Source: Streptomyces sp. SCSIO 75703 (lineage in GTDB: Bacteria > Actinomycetota > Actinomycetes > Streptomycetales > Streptomycetaceae). Taken from it: a DNA stretch of 64,000 nucleotides. Below are positions 41,616 to 50,109 of the stretch, piece by piece; within the stretch, counting starts at the first letter, position 1; every line of letters starts with the position of its first letter. The stretch spans positions 4,402,001-4,466,000 of the forward strand of contig NZ_CP144555.1 of the NCBI RefSeq assembly GCF_036607905.1. Direction: 5' to 3'. Below the pieces are notes generated by a model that was given only the letters and a program-made list of their open reading frames with translations, was not told where the DNA came from and made no database searches. Made by a program: the position numbers and the translations under genes.

Positions 41616-42650
41616 ATGGACGGCGGCAGGCGAGCCGGGAGGACGTCCGCACGGCGGATCTCCGCGGCAACGCTGGGGGCGGCACTGCTGCTCGCCGGAT
41701 GCTCCGGCACGAAGGACGCGAAGGACGACGCGAAGGACGGCGGCGGCACCGGCATCACCCAACGGCCCGCCGCGGAAGGCCCGTTCTGGGTCAACCCGGA
41801 GGGCACCGCGGCCCACGAGGCCGCCGCCCTCGCCCGCGACGGCAAGAAGGACCAGGCCGCGCAGATCCGCAAGATCGCCGCCTACCCCGCCGCCGAGTGG
41901 ATCAGCCCGGAGAACCCGCGGGAGCAGGCCCGCGCCTTCACCGAGGCCGCGGCGAAGGCCGGCCGCACCGCGCTGCTCGTCCTCTACAACGTCCCGCACC
42001 GCGACTGCGGCCAGTACTCCCAGGGCGGCGCCGCCGACGGCGACGCCTACCGCGCCTTCGTCGCCGCCGTGGCGGAGGGCATCGGCGACCGGCCCGCCAC
42101 GGTCATCCTGGAACCGGACGCGGTGCTGCACCTGGTCGACGGCTGCACCCCGGAGGAGTTCCACGAGGAGCGCTACGACCTGCTCAAGGGCGCCGTCGCC
42201 ACGCTCGCCGCGCTGAAGGACACCGCGGTCTACCTGGACGCGGGCAACGCCGGCTGGGGCGACCCCGACCAGATCCACGAGCCGCTGACCTGGGCCGGCG
42301 TCGAACAGGCCGACGGCTTCGCGGTCAACGTCTCCAACTTCTACTCCACCGAGGACTCCCTCGCCTACGGCAAGCGGCTCTCCGCCAAGGTGGGCGGCAA
42401 GCACTTCGTCATCGACACCAGCCGCAACGGCAACGGCCCCTACACCGGAGGCGATCCCGGCGAACGCTGGTGCAACCCGCCCGGCCGCGCCCTCGGCGAG
42501 ACGCCGACGACCGAGACGGCCGACCCGCTGGTCGACGCCTACCTGTGGATCAAGCGGCCCGGCGAGTCGGACGGCGAGTGCAAGGGCGGCCCCCGGGCCG
42601 GCCGCTGGTGGCCCGAGTACGCGCTCGACCTGGCCCGCGCCTCCGGCTGA
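41616..42650 (+). CDS. cslZ: GH6 glycoside hydrolase lipoprotein (endoglucanase CslZ-like)
   Basis: A 344-residue beta-1,4-glucanase-family protein. An Arg-rich n-region leads to the lipobox LLLAGC, so it is a surface lipoprotein. GH6 features: YNVPHRDCGQYS, ILEPDAVLH (Asp as general acid candidate), VYLDAGNAGWG, NVSNFYST, FVIDTSRNGNG and the C-terminal LWIKRPGESDGEC. In the S. coelicolor csl locus the GH6 protein beside glxA/cslA is called CslZ and is thought to trim the CslA glucan. It converges on glxA with a shared terminator between. Confidence 0.9.
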   Translation: MDGGRRAGRTSARRISAATLGAALLLAGCSGTKDAKDDAKDGGGTGITQRPAAEGPFWVNPEGTAAHEAAALARDGKKDQAAQIRKIAAYPAAEWISPENPREQARAFTEAAAKAGRTALLVLYNVPHRDCGQYSQGGAADGDAYRAFVAAVAEGIGDRPATVILEPDAVLHLVDGCTPEEFHEERYDLLKGAVATLAALKDTAVYLDAGNAGWGDPDQIHEPLTWAGVEQADGFAVNVSNFYSTEDSLAYGKRLSAKVGGKHFVIDTSRNGNGPYTGGDPGERWCNPPGRALGETPTTETADPLVDAYLWIKRPGESDGECKGGPRAGRWWPEYALDLARASG

Positions 42651-42808
42651 CCCGCCCCGCGGGCCCGGCTGACCTGCTCCGCGCCTCCGGCTGTCCCGCC
42701 GCGCGGGCCCGGCCCGTCCCCGCGCGGCCGGCCCGCCCGCGGACGGAAGCCGCCGCCCGTGGCCGAACGCCTCCCGCGCTCGGACGGGCGGCCCCCGGCC
42801 ACGGCGAA

Positions 42809-42835
42809 GGGCGCCCTCCGCGACGGAGGGCGCCC
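42809..42835. terminator. Bidirectional terminator between cslZ and glxA
   Basis: GGGCGCCCTCCG (42809-42820), loop CGA, CGGAGGGCGCCC (42824-42835), a 12 bp perfect stem. The rest of the 42651-42874 gap shows nothing. Confidence 0.85.
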
Positions 42836-42874
42836 CCGGTGTGCCCGTGGTGCCGGCCCGGTGCCGGTGCCGGG

Positions 42875-44812
42875 TCAGGGCACCTTGACCCACTGCGCCT
42901 TGCTCGGCGTGCCCTGGTCGTCGACGGCGAAGAGCATGTACCAGCCCGACTGGACCAGGTTCTTGCCCTGTGGCACGGTCACGGTCACCTGGTCGCCCGA
43001 GACCTCGAAGTCCACCGCGATGGACCGCTGGTCGACGTCCGTGACGTGTGTCGACGCGCTCGGCCGGATCAGCCGCATCTTCTTCACCGAGGCCGCGGCC
43101 CGCGAGGTGAACGTGCCCGACGCGCCGCGTTCGATGGTCTGCGGACCGCCCGACAGGTCGGGCCGCGAGTCGCGGTACAGGTAGGGCGGCGTGTAGATCT
43201 CGATGCGCTGCTCGAAGGTGCCCGGCTTGGTGTTGGCCTTGTCGCCGTAGAGCGAGTCGGAGCCGAAGAACATCAGCCGGCCGTCGGGCAGCAGGATCGA
43301 CCCGGCGTGGTAGTTGCGGCCCACCAGCGGGTCGGCGACCCGCTGGAAGGTGTTGCTCGCCGTGTCGTAGATCCGCGCCTGGAGGATGTTGGAGTCGCTG
43401 CGGCCCCGGTAGTCCTCCGAGCCGCCGGAGACCATCACGGTGTCGTCGGGCAGGAGCGAGGCCTGCGGGTAGCGCGTGCCCTTCTCCATCGTCGGCCCGT
43501 CCACGAACCTCGGCGCGTCCGCCTTCAGGTCGACCAGGCGGGTCTTGTTGCTGGCGAGCTTGGACTCGCCGACCCCGCCGCCGCCGATCACCATGTACTT
43601 CTCGTCCTGCGCGGGCGGGAGCAGCACCGTGCCGGAGGTCTCCAGCATGTCGGCGTCGCTCAGCCCGGGGATCTCGGTGAACGTGTTGCTCTCCACGTCC
43701 CAGATGCCCGGGTCGCGGCCCACGTCGTCCGGCCCGTACCCGGCGTTCGAACCCGAGTAGAAGATCTTGCCGTCCTGCTTGAGGAACAGCGCCGGGTAGG
43801 TGGGGAACTGGCGGACCTTGTCGGTGTAGGTCCACTTGCGGGTCTTCGGGTCGTAGATCTCGTTCTTGCCCGGGACGATCTGGCCGATGTCGTCGAGGCC
43901 GGAGACGCTGAGGATCTTCCCGTCGCTCAGGGTGGTGAGCGTCGGGTACCAGCGGGCCTCCAGCATCGGGTCGACCTTGATGTACTTCTCGGCGACCGGG
44001 TCGAACTCGAAGGCGTCCCGGATGCCCTGGAAGTCCTTCTTGTCGAGGGCGAGCTTCTGCGCGATGCCGTACGTGTTGCGCTCGTCCTCGCCCGACAGCC
44101 CGTGGATGCGGTAGTTGTCCTCGGTGCCGGTCTCGTACTGGGAACCGCTCTTGTCCGCCTCGACGTAGACCCGGCCGTAGCCGGGGTCGTTGCGGAGGAA
44201 GGCGCCGGTGGCCGGGTCGAAGACCTTCTCGGCGCGCGGCACCAGCACGGGGTCCTTGGAGACGAAGGTCTTGCCGCTGCCCTTGCCGGTGAAGCGGGTG
44301 CCCGCGGGCAGCGTCATCGGCTTGTCGGGGTTCTCGTTGTGGACGATCATCAGGCCGCCGGCCTTGGTGACGTCGCCCTTCAGCTTCTCGTAGCGTTTGG
44401 TGCCGCCCGCGATCAGCAGGTTGCCGTTGGCGAGCTGGGTGTGGCCGGTGCAGAAGAGGTCGGACGGCGTCGGCACCTTCTTGATGGTCCCCTCGACCGG
44501 GTCCCAGATGCGCGTGTCGTACTGCTTCGCGTCGAAGTTCTTCTTGTTGTTGCCCGATCCGGCGACGAGCAGCACCTTGCCGGTGTGCAGCAGCGCCGCG
44601 TGGATGGTGTTCTGCCGGTACTCCTCGGGAAACTCGACGATCTCCCACTTGCCGTTCTCGGCCTTGTACTCCGGCTTGTTGATTGCGTACTGGTGGTATT
44701 TCTCGGTCCCGAAGCGGTAGAGCCACGGCCCGTTCATCCCGGCCAGCGCGACTACCACCGCGGTGCCTATCGCGAAGCGACGGGCCCGGCGGCGGCCGGC
44801 ACGGTCCTTCAT
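42875..44812 (-). CDS. glxA: Galactose-oxidase-like copper radical oxidase GlxA
   Basis: A 645-residue membrane-anchored mononuclear copper oxidase needed for the CslA glucan at hyphal tips. N-terminal signal anchor (RFAIGTAVVVALAGMNG), then a seven-bladed Kelch/propeller region (AALLHTGKVLLVAGSGNN, TQLANGNLLIAGGT, LSDGKILSVSGLDD, KIFYSGSNAGYGPDD) and the C-terminal Ig-like domain (DUF1929-type). The Cys for a Tyr-Cys cofactor is probably in SDLFCTGHT, and the His ligand in GRNYHAGS. Its ATG overlaps the stop of cslA by 4 bp (ATGA), so the pair is translationally coupled. Confidence 0.95.
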   Translation of the reverse strand: MKDRAGRRRARRFAIGTAVVVALAGMNGPWLYRFGTEKYHQYAINKPEYKAENGKWEIVEFPEEYRQNTIHAALLHTGKVLLVAGSGNNKKNFDAKQYDTRIWDPVEGTIKKVPTPSDLFCTGHTQLANGNLLIAGGTKRYEKLKGDVTKAGGLMIVHNENPDKPMTLPAGTRFTGKGSGKTFVSKDPVLVPRAEKVFDPATGAFLRNDPGYGRVYVEADKSGSQYETGTEDNYRIHGLSGEDERNTYGIAQKLALDKKDFQGIRDAFEFDPVAEKYIKVDPMLEARWYPTLTTLSDGKILSVSGLDDIGQIVPGKNEIYDPKTRKWTYTDKVRQFPTYPALFLKQDGKIFYSGSNAGYGPDDVGRDPGIWDVESNTFTEIPGLSDADMLETSGTVLLPPAQDEKYMVIGGGGVGESKLASNKTRLVDLKADAPRFVDGPTMEKGTRYPQASLLPDDTVMVSGGSEDYRGRSDSNILQARIYDTASNTFQRVADPLVGRNYHAGSILLPDGRLMFFGSDSLYGDKANTKPGTFEQRIEIYTPPYLYRDSRPDLSGGPQTIERGASGTFTSRAAASVKKMRLIRPSASTHVTDVDQRSIAVDFEVSGDQVTVTVPQGKNLVQSGWYMLFAVDDQGTPSKAQWVKVP

Positions 44813-46770
44813 TCCTTACGTCCCCCAAGTCCACCAAGGGCGATCTGCATGGTCTGTTCATCGGTGCCGTCGGGCGCACCCCACGACGGCTGCTGCTGCG
44901 ACGGGTACGGCGGTCCCGCGGGCGCCGTGTCCACGGGCTGGGTGCGCGGCTCCGCGGGAGCCGCCGCGACGGGCTTCTTCCTCGCCTCCCGCAGCGAGTG
45001 CCGCCAGGCGAAGATCGGCGAGGCGGTGATCAGCAGCGCGAAGCACGCCCAGACGATCATGGCGGGGTGCGAGTGCCCGAAGACGAAGCCGGCGGCGATC
45101 GAGGCACCGAAGATCACGATGAAGTACCAGTGGTACCGGAAGGTCCCGAAGAGCGTGTCCGGGCTGGCCGAGTCGCCCTTGGGCGTGACCACGAACTTGC
45201 TCTTGCGGCGCAGCGCGGAGTCGATGAGCGCCTTCGCGTACAGCGGCGCCGACAGCGCCGACATGACCATGCCGGCCACGCCGCCGGAGCCCTCGGGTTC
45301 GTGCGGGGAGACGTTGTGGCGGCGGTTCCAGACGTAGAGCCCGATCTGGAGGGCGGAGGCGTTGCCGTAGAGCATCAGCCAGACCACCGGGTCGATGTTG
45401 ACGCCCGAGGCGCCCAGGCCCAGGAAGAGGGCGCAGCTCAGCGCGGCCAGGATCCAGTTGAGCGCCGACATCGGGTAGAAGATGATCATCATGGTGTAGT
45501 TGAAGAGCTTGCCCGGAGGCAGGGAGTACCAGCCCTTCCAGTACTGCGTGAGGATCGTCTCGTAGGTCCCGCGCGACCAGCGCATCTGCTGGGTGAAGAA
45601 GTCCGTCCAGGCGTTCGGGCCCTCGCCGACCGCGAGCACGTCCGGCGTGTAGACCGAGCGCCAGCGGCGTCCGGTGGCCGGGTTCTTGTGGCGGTGGATC
45701 TCGAAGCCGGTGGCCATGTCCTCGGTGATCGAGTCGTACAGGCCGCCGATCTGCTTCAGCGCCGTGATGCGCACCGCGTTGGAGGTGCCGACGAACATGG
45801 GCGACCCGTAGCGGTTGCCGGCCCGCTGGATGAGCGCGTGGAAGAGGAACTGCTGCGACTCGGCGGCCTTGGTGATGGGGTTGTCGTAGTTCCCGTACAC
45901 CTGGGGGCCGATGACGAAGCCGACGTCCGGGTCGCGGAAGAAGCCGAGCATCCGCTCCAGGTAGTTGGGCAGCGGCACGTGGTCGGTGTCGACCGAGGCG
46001 AAGAAGTCGTAGTCGTCGCCGTGCGCCTCCAGCCACGCGTTGTAGTTGCCGTGCTTGGTCTTGGCGCGGTGCGGTCCCTTGGGCCGGTTCCAGCGGGCGA
46101 CCCCTTTGCGGGAGAAGTGGTGCACGCCCAGGCGCGCGCAGACCGCCTTCACCTCCGGATCGTCGCCCTCGTCCAGGAGCCAGACGTGCATCAGGCCGCG
46201 GTGGCGGATCCTGACGGCCGCCTCCAGGGTCTTCGTCACCATCTCCAGCGGCTCCTTGCCGGGCACGAAGGAGGTGAGGAAGGCCACGCGGGTGCCGGTC
46301 TCGGGCACCACGGGGACCGGGTCGCGGGCGACCAGGGTGGCGTGGGCGTTGGAGAGGACGTTCAGGCAGCGGAACAGCTCGATGAGGCCGATCGCCACGA
46401 GCATCACCACGTCGAGCGCGGGCAGCCAGTCGAAGGCCGGGTAGTCGCGCTCGGTCCAGTGCTCGGGGCGCAGCAGCCACACCAGCAGCACCACCGAGAG
46501 CAGCGGCGCCGCGGCCAGCATCAGCGCGACCCGGACGCGGTGCGGCTCCTGGGAGAGCAGCGAGCGGTACTGGACCCGGTAGGGCCGGCCGGGATCGGGC
46601 TGGGTGAGGGGGCCGGCGAGCCGGCTGTAGTGCTCGTAGTCGTAGCGCGGCAGGGTCTTCTTTATCCGGCGGAAGGCCCCCGTGTTGCCGCTGCGGTGCG
46701 AGACCACCCTGAGCTGGGTGGTCCGGGACGGGTCGTCGTCCCGCCCGGCGCCCGTCGGCGTCGACGTCAT
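44809..46770 (-). CDS. cslA: Cellulose-synthase-like glycosyltransferase CslA
   Basis: A 653-residue GT2 membrane enzyme making a beta-glucan for apical growth and development. Two N-terminal spans, then the processive GT2 motifs: DEGDDPEVK, VDTDHVPLPN (DxD), TEDMATGFEIH (TED) and QQMRWSRGTYET (QxxRW), followed by about five further spans. ATG 46770 fits the known N-terminus MTSTPTG. The 338 bp upstream (46771-47108) hold a hairpin and AT-richer patches but no gene. First gene of a two-gene cslA-glxA operon. Confidence 0.96.
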   Translation of the reverse strand: MTSTPTGAGRDDDPSRTTQLRVVSHRSGNTGAFRRIKKTLPRYDYEHYSRLAGPLTQPDPGRPYRVQYRSLLSQEPHRVRVALMLAAAPLLSVVLLVWLLRPEHWTERDYPAFDWLPALDVVMLVAIGLIELFRCLNVLSNAHATLVARDPVPVVPETGTRVAFLTSFVPGKEPLEMVTKTLEAAVRIRHRGLMHVWLLDEGDDPEVKAVCARLGVHHFSRKGVARWNRPKGPHRAKTKHGNYNAWLEAHGDDYDFFASVDTDHVPLPNYLERMLGFFRDPDVGFVIGPQVYGNYDNPITKAAESQQFLFHALIQRAGNRYGSPMFVGTSNAVRITALKQIGGLYDSITEDMATGFEIHRHKNPATGRRWRSVYTPDVLAVGEGPNAWTDFFTQQMRWSRGTYETILTQYWKGWYSLPPGKLFNYTMMIIFYPMSALNWILAALSCALFLGLGASGVNIDPVVWLMLYGNASALQIGLYVWNRRHNVSPHEPEGSGGVAGMVMSALSAPLYAKALIDSALRRKSKFVVTPKGDSASPDTLFGTFRYHWYFIVIFGASIAAGFVFGHSHPAMIVWACFALLITASPIFAWRHSLREARKKPVAAAPAEPRTQPVDTAPAGPPYPSQQQPSWGAPDGTDEQTMQIALGGLGGRKE

Positions 46771-46820
46771 TGAGTCATCCCCCCACACGCGGGTCAGCGC
46801 GTGTTTCGTCGCTTCCTTCG

Positions 46821-46851
46821 TCTGTGAGGGGTCCCCCTCCGCCGTCACAGA
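46821..46851. other. Inverted repeat in the cslA upstream region
   Basis: TCTGTGA (46821-46827) and TCACAGA (46845-46851) enclose a GC-rich core that can itself pair (GGGGT-CCCC). It lies 50-80 nt before the cslA ATG on the minus strand: a leader hairpin or a regulator site. TTGACA occurs just upstream (46854-46859, minus strand) as a possible -35, but no good -10 follows. Confidence 0.35.
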
Positions 46852-47067
46852 CGTGTCAATGGTGGGCTGCTGTCACCACGGCATCCCCACACCTTATAGA
46901 GACATGGGACGGCGATTCCCGGTTGCATGATGCCCCCCTCGGCATCCGGCCGCGCACGGACCCTCCCCCGGGTCCGCGGGCTGCCGGCCCGGCGCCCAGC
47001 CGGACCAGGGTTCTACGGCGTTCGTCATGATCGCAAGAGGGTCCCGGCACTCCGGGACGCGGGGACG

Positions 47068-47101
47068 CGGAAGGCCCCCCGTGGGAACGGAGGGCCTTCC
47101 G
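47068..47101. terminator. Hairpin downstream of the first tRNA-Lys gene
   Basis: CGGAAGGCCC (47068-47077) pairs with GGGCCTTCCG (47092-47101), placed 8 nt after the tRNA 3' end on the minus strand. Confidence 0.7.
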
Positions 47102-47108
47102 GTGTCGG

Positions 47109-47182
47109 TGCGCCGCCAGGGACTCGAACCCCGGACCCGCTGATTAAGAGTCAGCTGCTCTAACCAACTGAGCTAGCGGCGC
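47109..47182 (-). tRNA. tRNA-Lys (CTT), copy 1
   Basis: Cloverleaf on the minus strand: acceptor GCGCCGC/GCGGCGC, D-arm GCTCAGTTGGTTAGAGC, anticodon arm GCTGA-CTCTTAA-TCAGC (anticodon CTT), T-loop TTCGAGT, discriminator A. CCA is not encoded. Identical to the copies at 50768 and 63618. Confidence 0.96.
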
Positions 47183-47354
47183 CTGCTGACCGCGCCCACT
47201 CTACCGGACGCCGGGGCGTGCTCCCGACCACCGCGCCGGGGGCGGTCCCCGCTCACCCGCCAGGGGTCCTCCATTCGGCAGAGCATTCCATCGTTCGGAC
47301 CGTCAACATGCGAGTGGAGAAGACAGTTGAGAAACTAACGACATGTACCGCCGC

Positions 47355-47364
47355 GGAACGTTCC
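47355..47364. promoter_or_regulatory. Palindrome GGAACGTTCC before the NlpC/P60-like gene
   Basis: A perfect 10 bp palindrome 24 bp upstream of ATG 47388. TTCCATCGT follows it and also occurs about 75 bp upstream. AT-rich sequence (GAGAAACTAACGAC) just before suggests a promoter here. Confidence 0.35.
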
Positions 47365-47387
47365 ATCGTGAGTGTGAGGGGAATCGC

Positions 47388-48656
47388 ATGGCGACTCCGG
47401 TATTCGAGGACATCGATCCCGCGAGCGATTGCGACTGCCCGGGGTGCCGCCTCTGGCACCGCGTCCTCCCGCATTCCCGGGCCGGCAGGGGACTGGCCCA
47501 TCCGGCGTCGCACCGGGCCGTGATCGTGGCCACCGCCACCACCGCCGCACTCGGCGCCGGAGCGGGGGTGACCGTCCCGACCACCGCCCACGCGGCCCAC
47601 TTCCCCGGCGTTCCCGCAGCGGAGGAGGGGGACAGCCCGCAGGGGGAGCCGGGCCCCCTGTACGGGAACGTGGGCAAGACGGCGACCCCGACCGCGGCGC
47701 CGGCCCTGCCCGCCATCACCCGCTCGGAGATCATCGACCGGGCCCGGAAATGGGTCACCGCGAAGGTTCCGTACAGCCTTTCGGCGTATTGGTCCGACGG
47801 TTATCGGCAGGACTGCTCGGGTTATGTGTCGATGGCCTGGAACCTGCCCGGGAACGAATGGACGGGAAGCCTCGCGCAGTACGGCGTCCGCATCACCAAG
47901 GCGGAACTCCAGCCGGGCGACATACTCCTCTTCCACAATGCGGCCAATCCCACGAACGGCTCCCACGTCACGATCTTCGGCGGCTGGACCGACTCCTCCC
48001 GCACCACCTACCTCGCCTACGAGCAGACCAAGCCCTCCACCCTGGCCCGCACCACGCCCTACGCCTACTGGAGCAACTCCGCGCAGTACGTGCCCTACCG
48101 CTACAAGGGGGTCACCACGGGTGCCGCCGGCGCCCCCTCGGCGAGCGGCTTCCCGGGCACCGGCGCCTTCGGCCCCGGCGCGGTCAACGCGCACGTCACC
48201 CGGCTCGGCACCATGCTCGTCGCCCGGGGCGGCGGGCACTTCTACACCTCGGGCCCCGGGCCGCGCTGGACGGAGGCGGACCGCCGGGCGACCGAGGCGT
48301 TCCAGCGCGCCCAGGGCTGGCGTGGCAAGGACGCCGACGGGCTCCCCGGCCCCACCACCTGGCGACTGCTGGCCGGCGGCAAGGGCAAGGACATCGCCCC
48401 GCCCGCCTCGCACGGGGTGCCCGGCTTCCCGGGCCGCGGCGCCTTCCGGCCGGGCGCGGTCAACGCCTACGTCACCCAGCTCGGCGAACGGCTCGTCGCC
48501 AAGGGCCACGGCGCCCATTACACGACCGGACCGGGGCCGCGCTGGACCGAGGCGGACCGGCGCAACGTCGAGGCGTTCCAGCGGGCCCAGGGCTGGCGGG
48601 GCGGCGCGGCGGACGGCTACCCCGGCCCCGAGACCTGGCGGCGCCTCTTCTCCTGA
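47388..48656 (+). CDS. Secreted NlpC/P60-like protein with two C-terminal peptidoglycan-binding repeats
   Basis: A 422-residue exported protein, the csl-locus neighbour corresponding to SCO2835. A long n-region with DCDCPGCRLWH precedes the signal segment (AVIVATATTAALGAGAGVTV). The catalytic domain has Cys in QDCSGYVSMAW and His in GSHVTIFGGW, an NlpC/P60-like cysteine peptidase layout. Two near-identical ~90-residue repeats follow, each with PGRGAFRPGAVNAYVTQLG and WTEADRRNVEAFQRAQGWRG, a peptidoglycan-binding type module. ATG 47388 has GAGGGG upstream. It probably acts on cell wall beside the glucan machinery. Confidence 0.87.
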   Translation: MATPVFEDIDPASDCDCPGCRLWHRVLPHSRAGRGLAHPASHRAVIVATATTAALGAGAGVTVPTTAHAAHFPGVPAAEEGDSPQGEPGPLYGNVGKTATPTAAPALPAITRSEIIDRARKWVTAKVPYSLSAYWSDGYRQDCSGYVSMAWNLPGNEWTGSLAQYGVRITKAELQPGDILLFHNAANPTNGSHVTIFGGWTDSSRTTYLAYEQTKPSTLARTTPYAYWSNSAQYVPYRYKGVTTGAAGAPSASGFPGTGAFGPGAVNAHVTRLGTMLVARGGGHFYTSGPGPRWTEADRRATEAFQRAQGWRGKDADGLPGPTTWRLLAGGKGKDIAPPASHGVPGFPGRGAFRPGAVNAYVTQLGERLVAKGHGAHYTTGPGPRWTEADRRNVEAFQRAQGWRGGAADGYPGPETWRRLFS

Positions 48657-48729
48657 CCGCCCGCCCCGGGCGGCTCCGGGGCCACGACCACCCGTTCATG
48701 GCGCATCTGGCGCGGAGGCTGGAGCACGC

Positions 48730-49890
48730 ATGAGTACGACCTCGTCCACACCCTCGTCCACGGCCGCGCCCGCGGCCTCCCCGGAACCCGTCCCCGGGTC
48801 CGGCGCCGCGGAGGGCGCGGCCCGGCACACCCGGCTCATCCACAGCGAGGCCACCACGGAGATCCCCGTCCACCTGCTCTTCCGCGACGAGTCGGGACCG
48901 GCGCCGGTCCCGCTGCGGCCCGCGGTCGTCGCCCGCCGGCAGGGCACCGGGGAGCAGCCCCGGGTGCGGCGGCCCGGTCCCGCCGTGCCCCGGCCGGTGC
49001 CGCCGGTCGACCCGGAGCTGACGGAGCGTCCGGCCCGGGTGCTGCCCGGCGCGGCGGGCGTGGCCGCCGGGGCGCTCGGGCTGGCCGGCTGCGCGGCCAC
49101 GTCCTGGTGGGCGGGGCTCGTGCCGCCGCTCGTCCTCCAGTCGCTCGCGCTGCCGCCCGCCCCGGCCGCCGGGGGGCTCGGCCCGGTCGCCTGGGCGGCG
49201 TACGCGGCGGCCGGCACCCTCGGCCTGTTCGGGTTCGGCGGGCTGGCCCGGGGCCGTACCGGCTCGGCCTGGGTGCTCGGCCTGTTCGGCCGCTACCGGG
49301 GGAGCGTGCGGCGCACCGGCCTGATGTGGGTCAACCCGCTGCTGCTGCGCCGCCGGGTCGACGTGCGGCTGCGGCACTGGCGGGGCGAGCCGATGCCCGC
49401 GGCGGACGGCAACGGGGTCGCGCTGCGGGTGGTGACGCTGGTGGTGTGGCGGGTGCGGGACACCGCGCGGGCCACGCTGGCGATCGAGGACCACGAGGCG
49501 TACCTGCGCCAGTGCGTGGAGGCGGCCCTGGCCCGGGTGCCGGTGGAGCCGCCCGGCGGGGCGCGGGCCTCGGCGGACGGGGCGGGGGAGGCGCTGACCC
49601 GGATGGTGGCGGCGGACGCGGCACCGGTGGGGCTGGAGGTGTTCGCGGTGCGGCCGCTGCGGGTGGAGTACGCCCCCGAGGTGGCGGCGGCGATGAACCG
49701 CCGGCGGATCGCCGCGCTGGAGGCCCGGGAGCGGGCCGACGCGCTCGACTCGGTCGTGGACTCGGTGGAGGACACGGTGACCCGGCTGACCGTGCGCGGA
49801 CTCGTCGACCTGGACGACTACGAACGCAAGGCGCTGGTCCGGGACCTCACGGTGGCGTTCTGCGCCGGGCGGGGCGACACGGGCGCCTAG
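48730..49890 (+). CDS. SPFH/band 7-like membrane protein
   Basis: A 386-residue protein, the neighbour corresponding to SCO2834. Residues ~1-100 are Pro/Ala-rich cytoplasmic sequence; two membrane spans lie at about 103-123 and 145-170; then comes an SPFH-type domain (WVNPLLLRRRVDVRLRHWRGEPMPAADGNGVALRVVTLVVWRV). A helical C-terminus (AAMNRRRIAALEARERADALDS) fits flotillin-like oligomers. It could scaffold the tip machinery; inference. ATG 48730 follows GGAG. The spacer 49891-50109 holds the lpmP promoter. Confidence 0.82.
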   Translation: MSTTSSTPSSTAAPAASPEPVPGSGAAEGAARHTRLIHSEATTEIPVHLLFRDESGPAPVPLRPAVVARRQGTGEQPRVRRPGPAVPRPVPPVDPELTERPARVLPGAAGVAAGALGLAGCAATSWWAGLVPPLVLQSLALPPAPAAGGLGPVAWAAYAAAGTLGLFGFGGLARGRTGSAWVLGLFGRYRGSVRRTGLMWVNPLLLRRRVDVRLRHWRGEPMPAADGNGVALRVVTLVVWRVRDTARATLAIEDHEAYLRQCVEAALARVPVEPPGGARASADGAGEALTRMVAADAAPVGLEVFAVRPLRVEYAPEVAAAMNRRRIAALEARERADALDSVVDSVEDTVTRLTVRGLVDLDDYERKALVRDLTVAFCAGRGDTGA

Positions 49891-50020
49891 ACCCGCCGTA
49901 CCCGGGGCCGGGGAGCCCGGCGCCGGGCCGGTGCGGGGTCCGTGTGGGGCCGGGCCGGGGCGGTGTGGGGCCGTGCGGGGCCGGCGGGGGAGCGGGCCGG
50001 TGCGGGTTCCCGGATTGGTA

Positions 50021-50049
50021 TGGACATGTTCAACGCTGAGCAATAATCT
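50021..50049 (+). promoter_or_regulatory. lpmP promoter (TGGACA-17-TAATCT)
   Basis: -35 TGGACA (50021-50026), 17 bp spacer, -10 TAATCT (50044-50049). The start site would be near 50056, giving a leader of about 54 nt. Confidence 0.65.
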
Positions 50050-50055
50050 GGGACT

Positions 50056-50066
50056 TGGTCTAGACC
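50056..50066. promoter_or_regulatory. DasR-type operator (dre) over the predicted lpmP start site
   Basis: TGGTCTAGACC is the central core of the DasR responsive element (consensus around TGGTCTAGACCA, established). It begins 6 bp after the -10 and covers +1 to about +11, so bound DasR would block transcription. Only one outer flank position departs from consensus. Predicts control of the LPMO gene by GlcNAc metabolism. Confidence 0.8.
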
Positions 50067-50109
50067 TGCACGGCTCACTGATTCTCCCCCACGTCACAGG
50101 AGCAGCAGT

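Noticed and set aside
46854..46859. TTGACA (minus strand) as a full sigma-70-type cslA promoter.
   Set aside because: No acceptable -10 hexamer at 16-19 bp spacing; kept only as a note.
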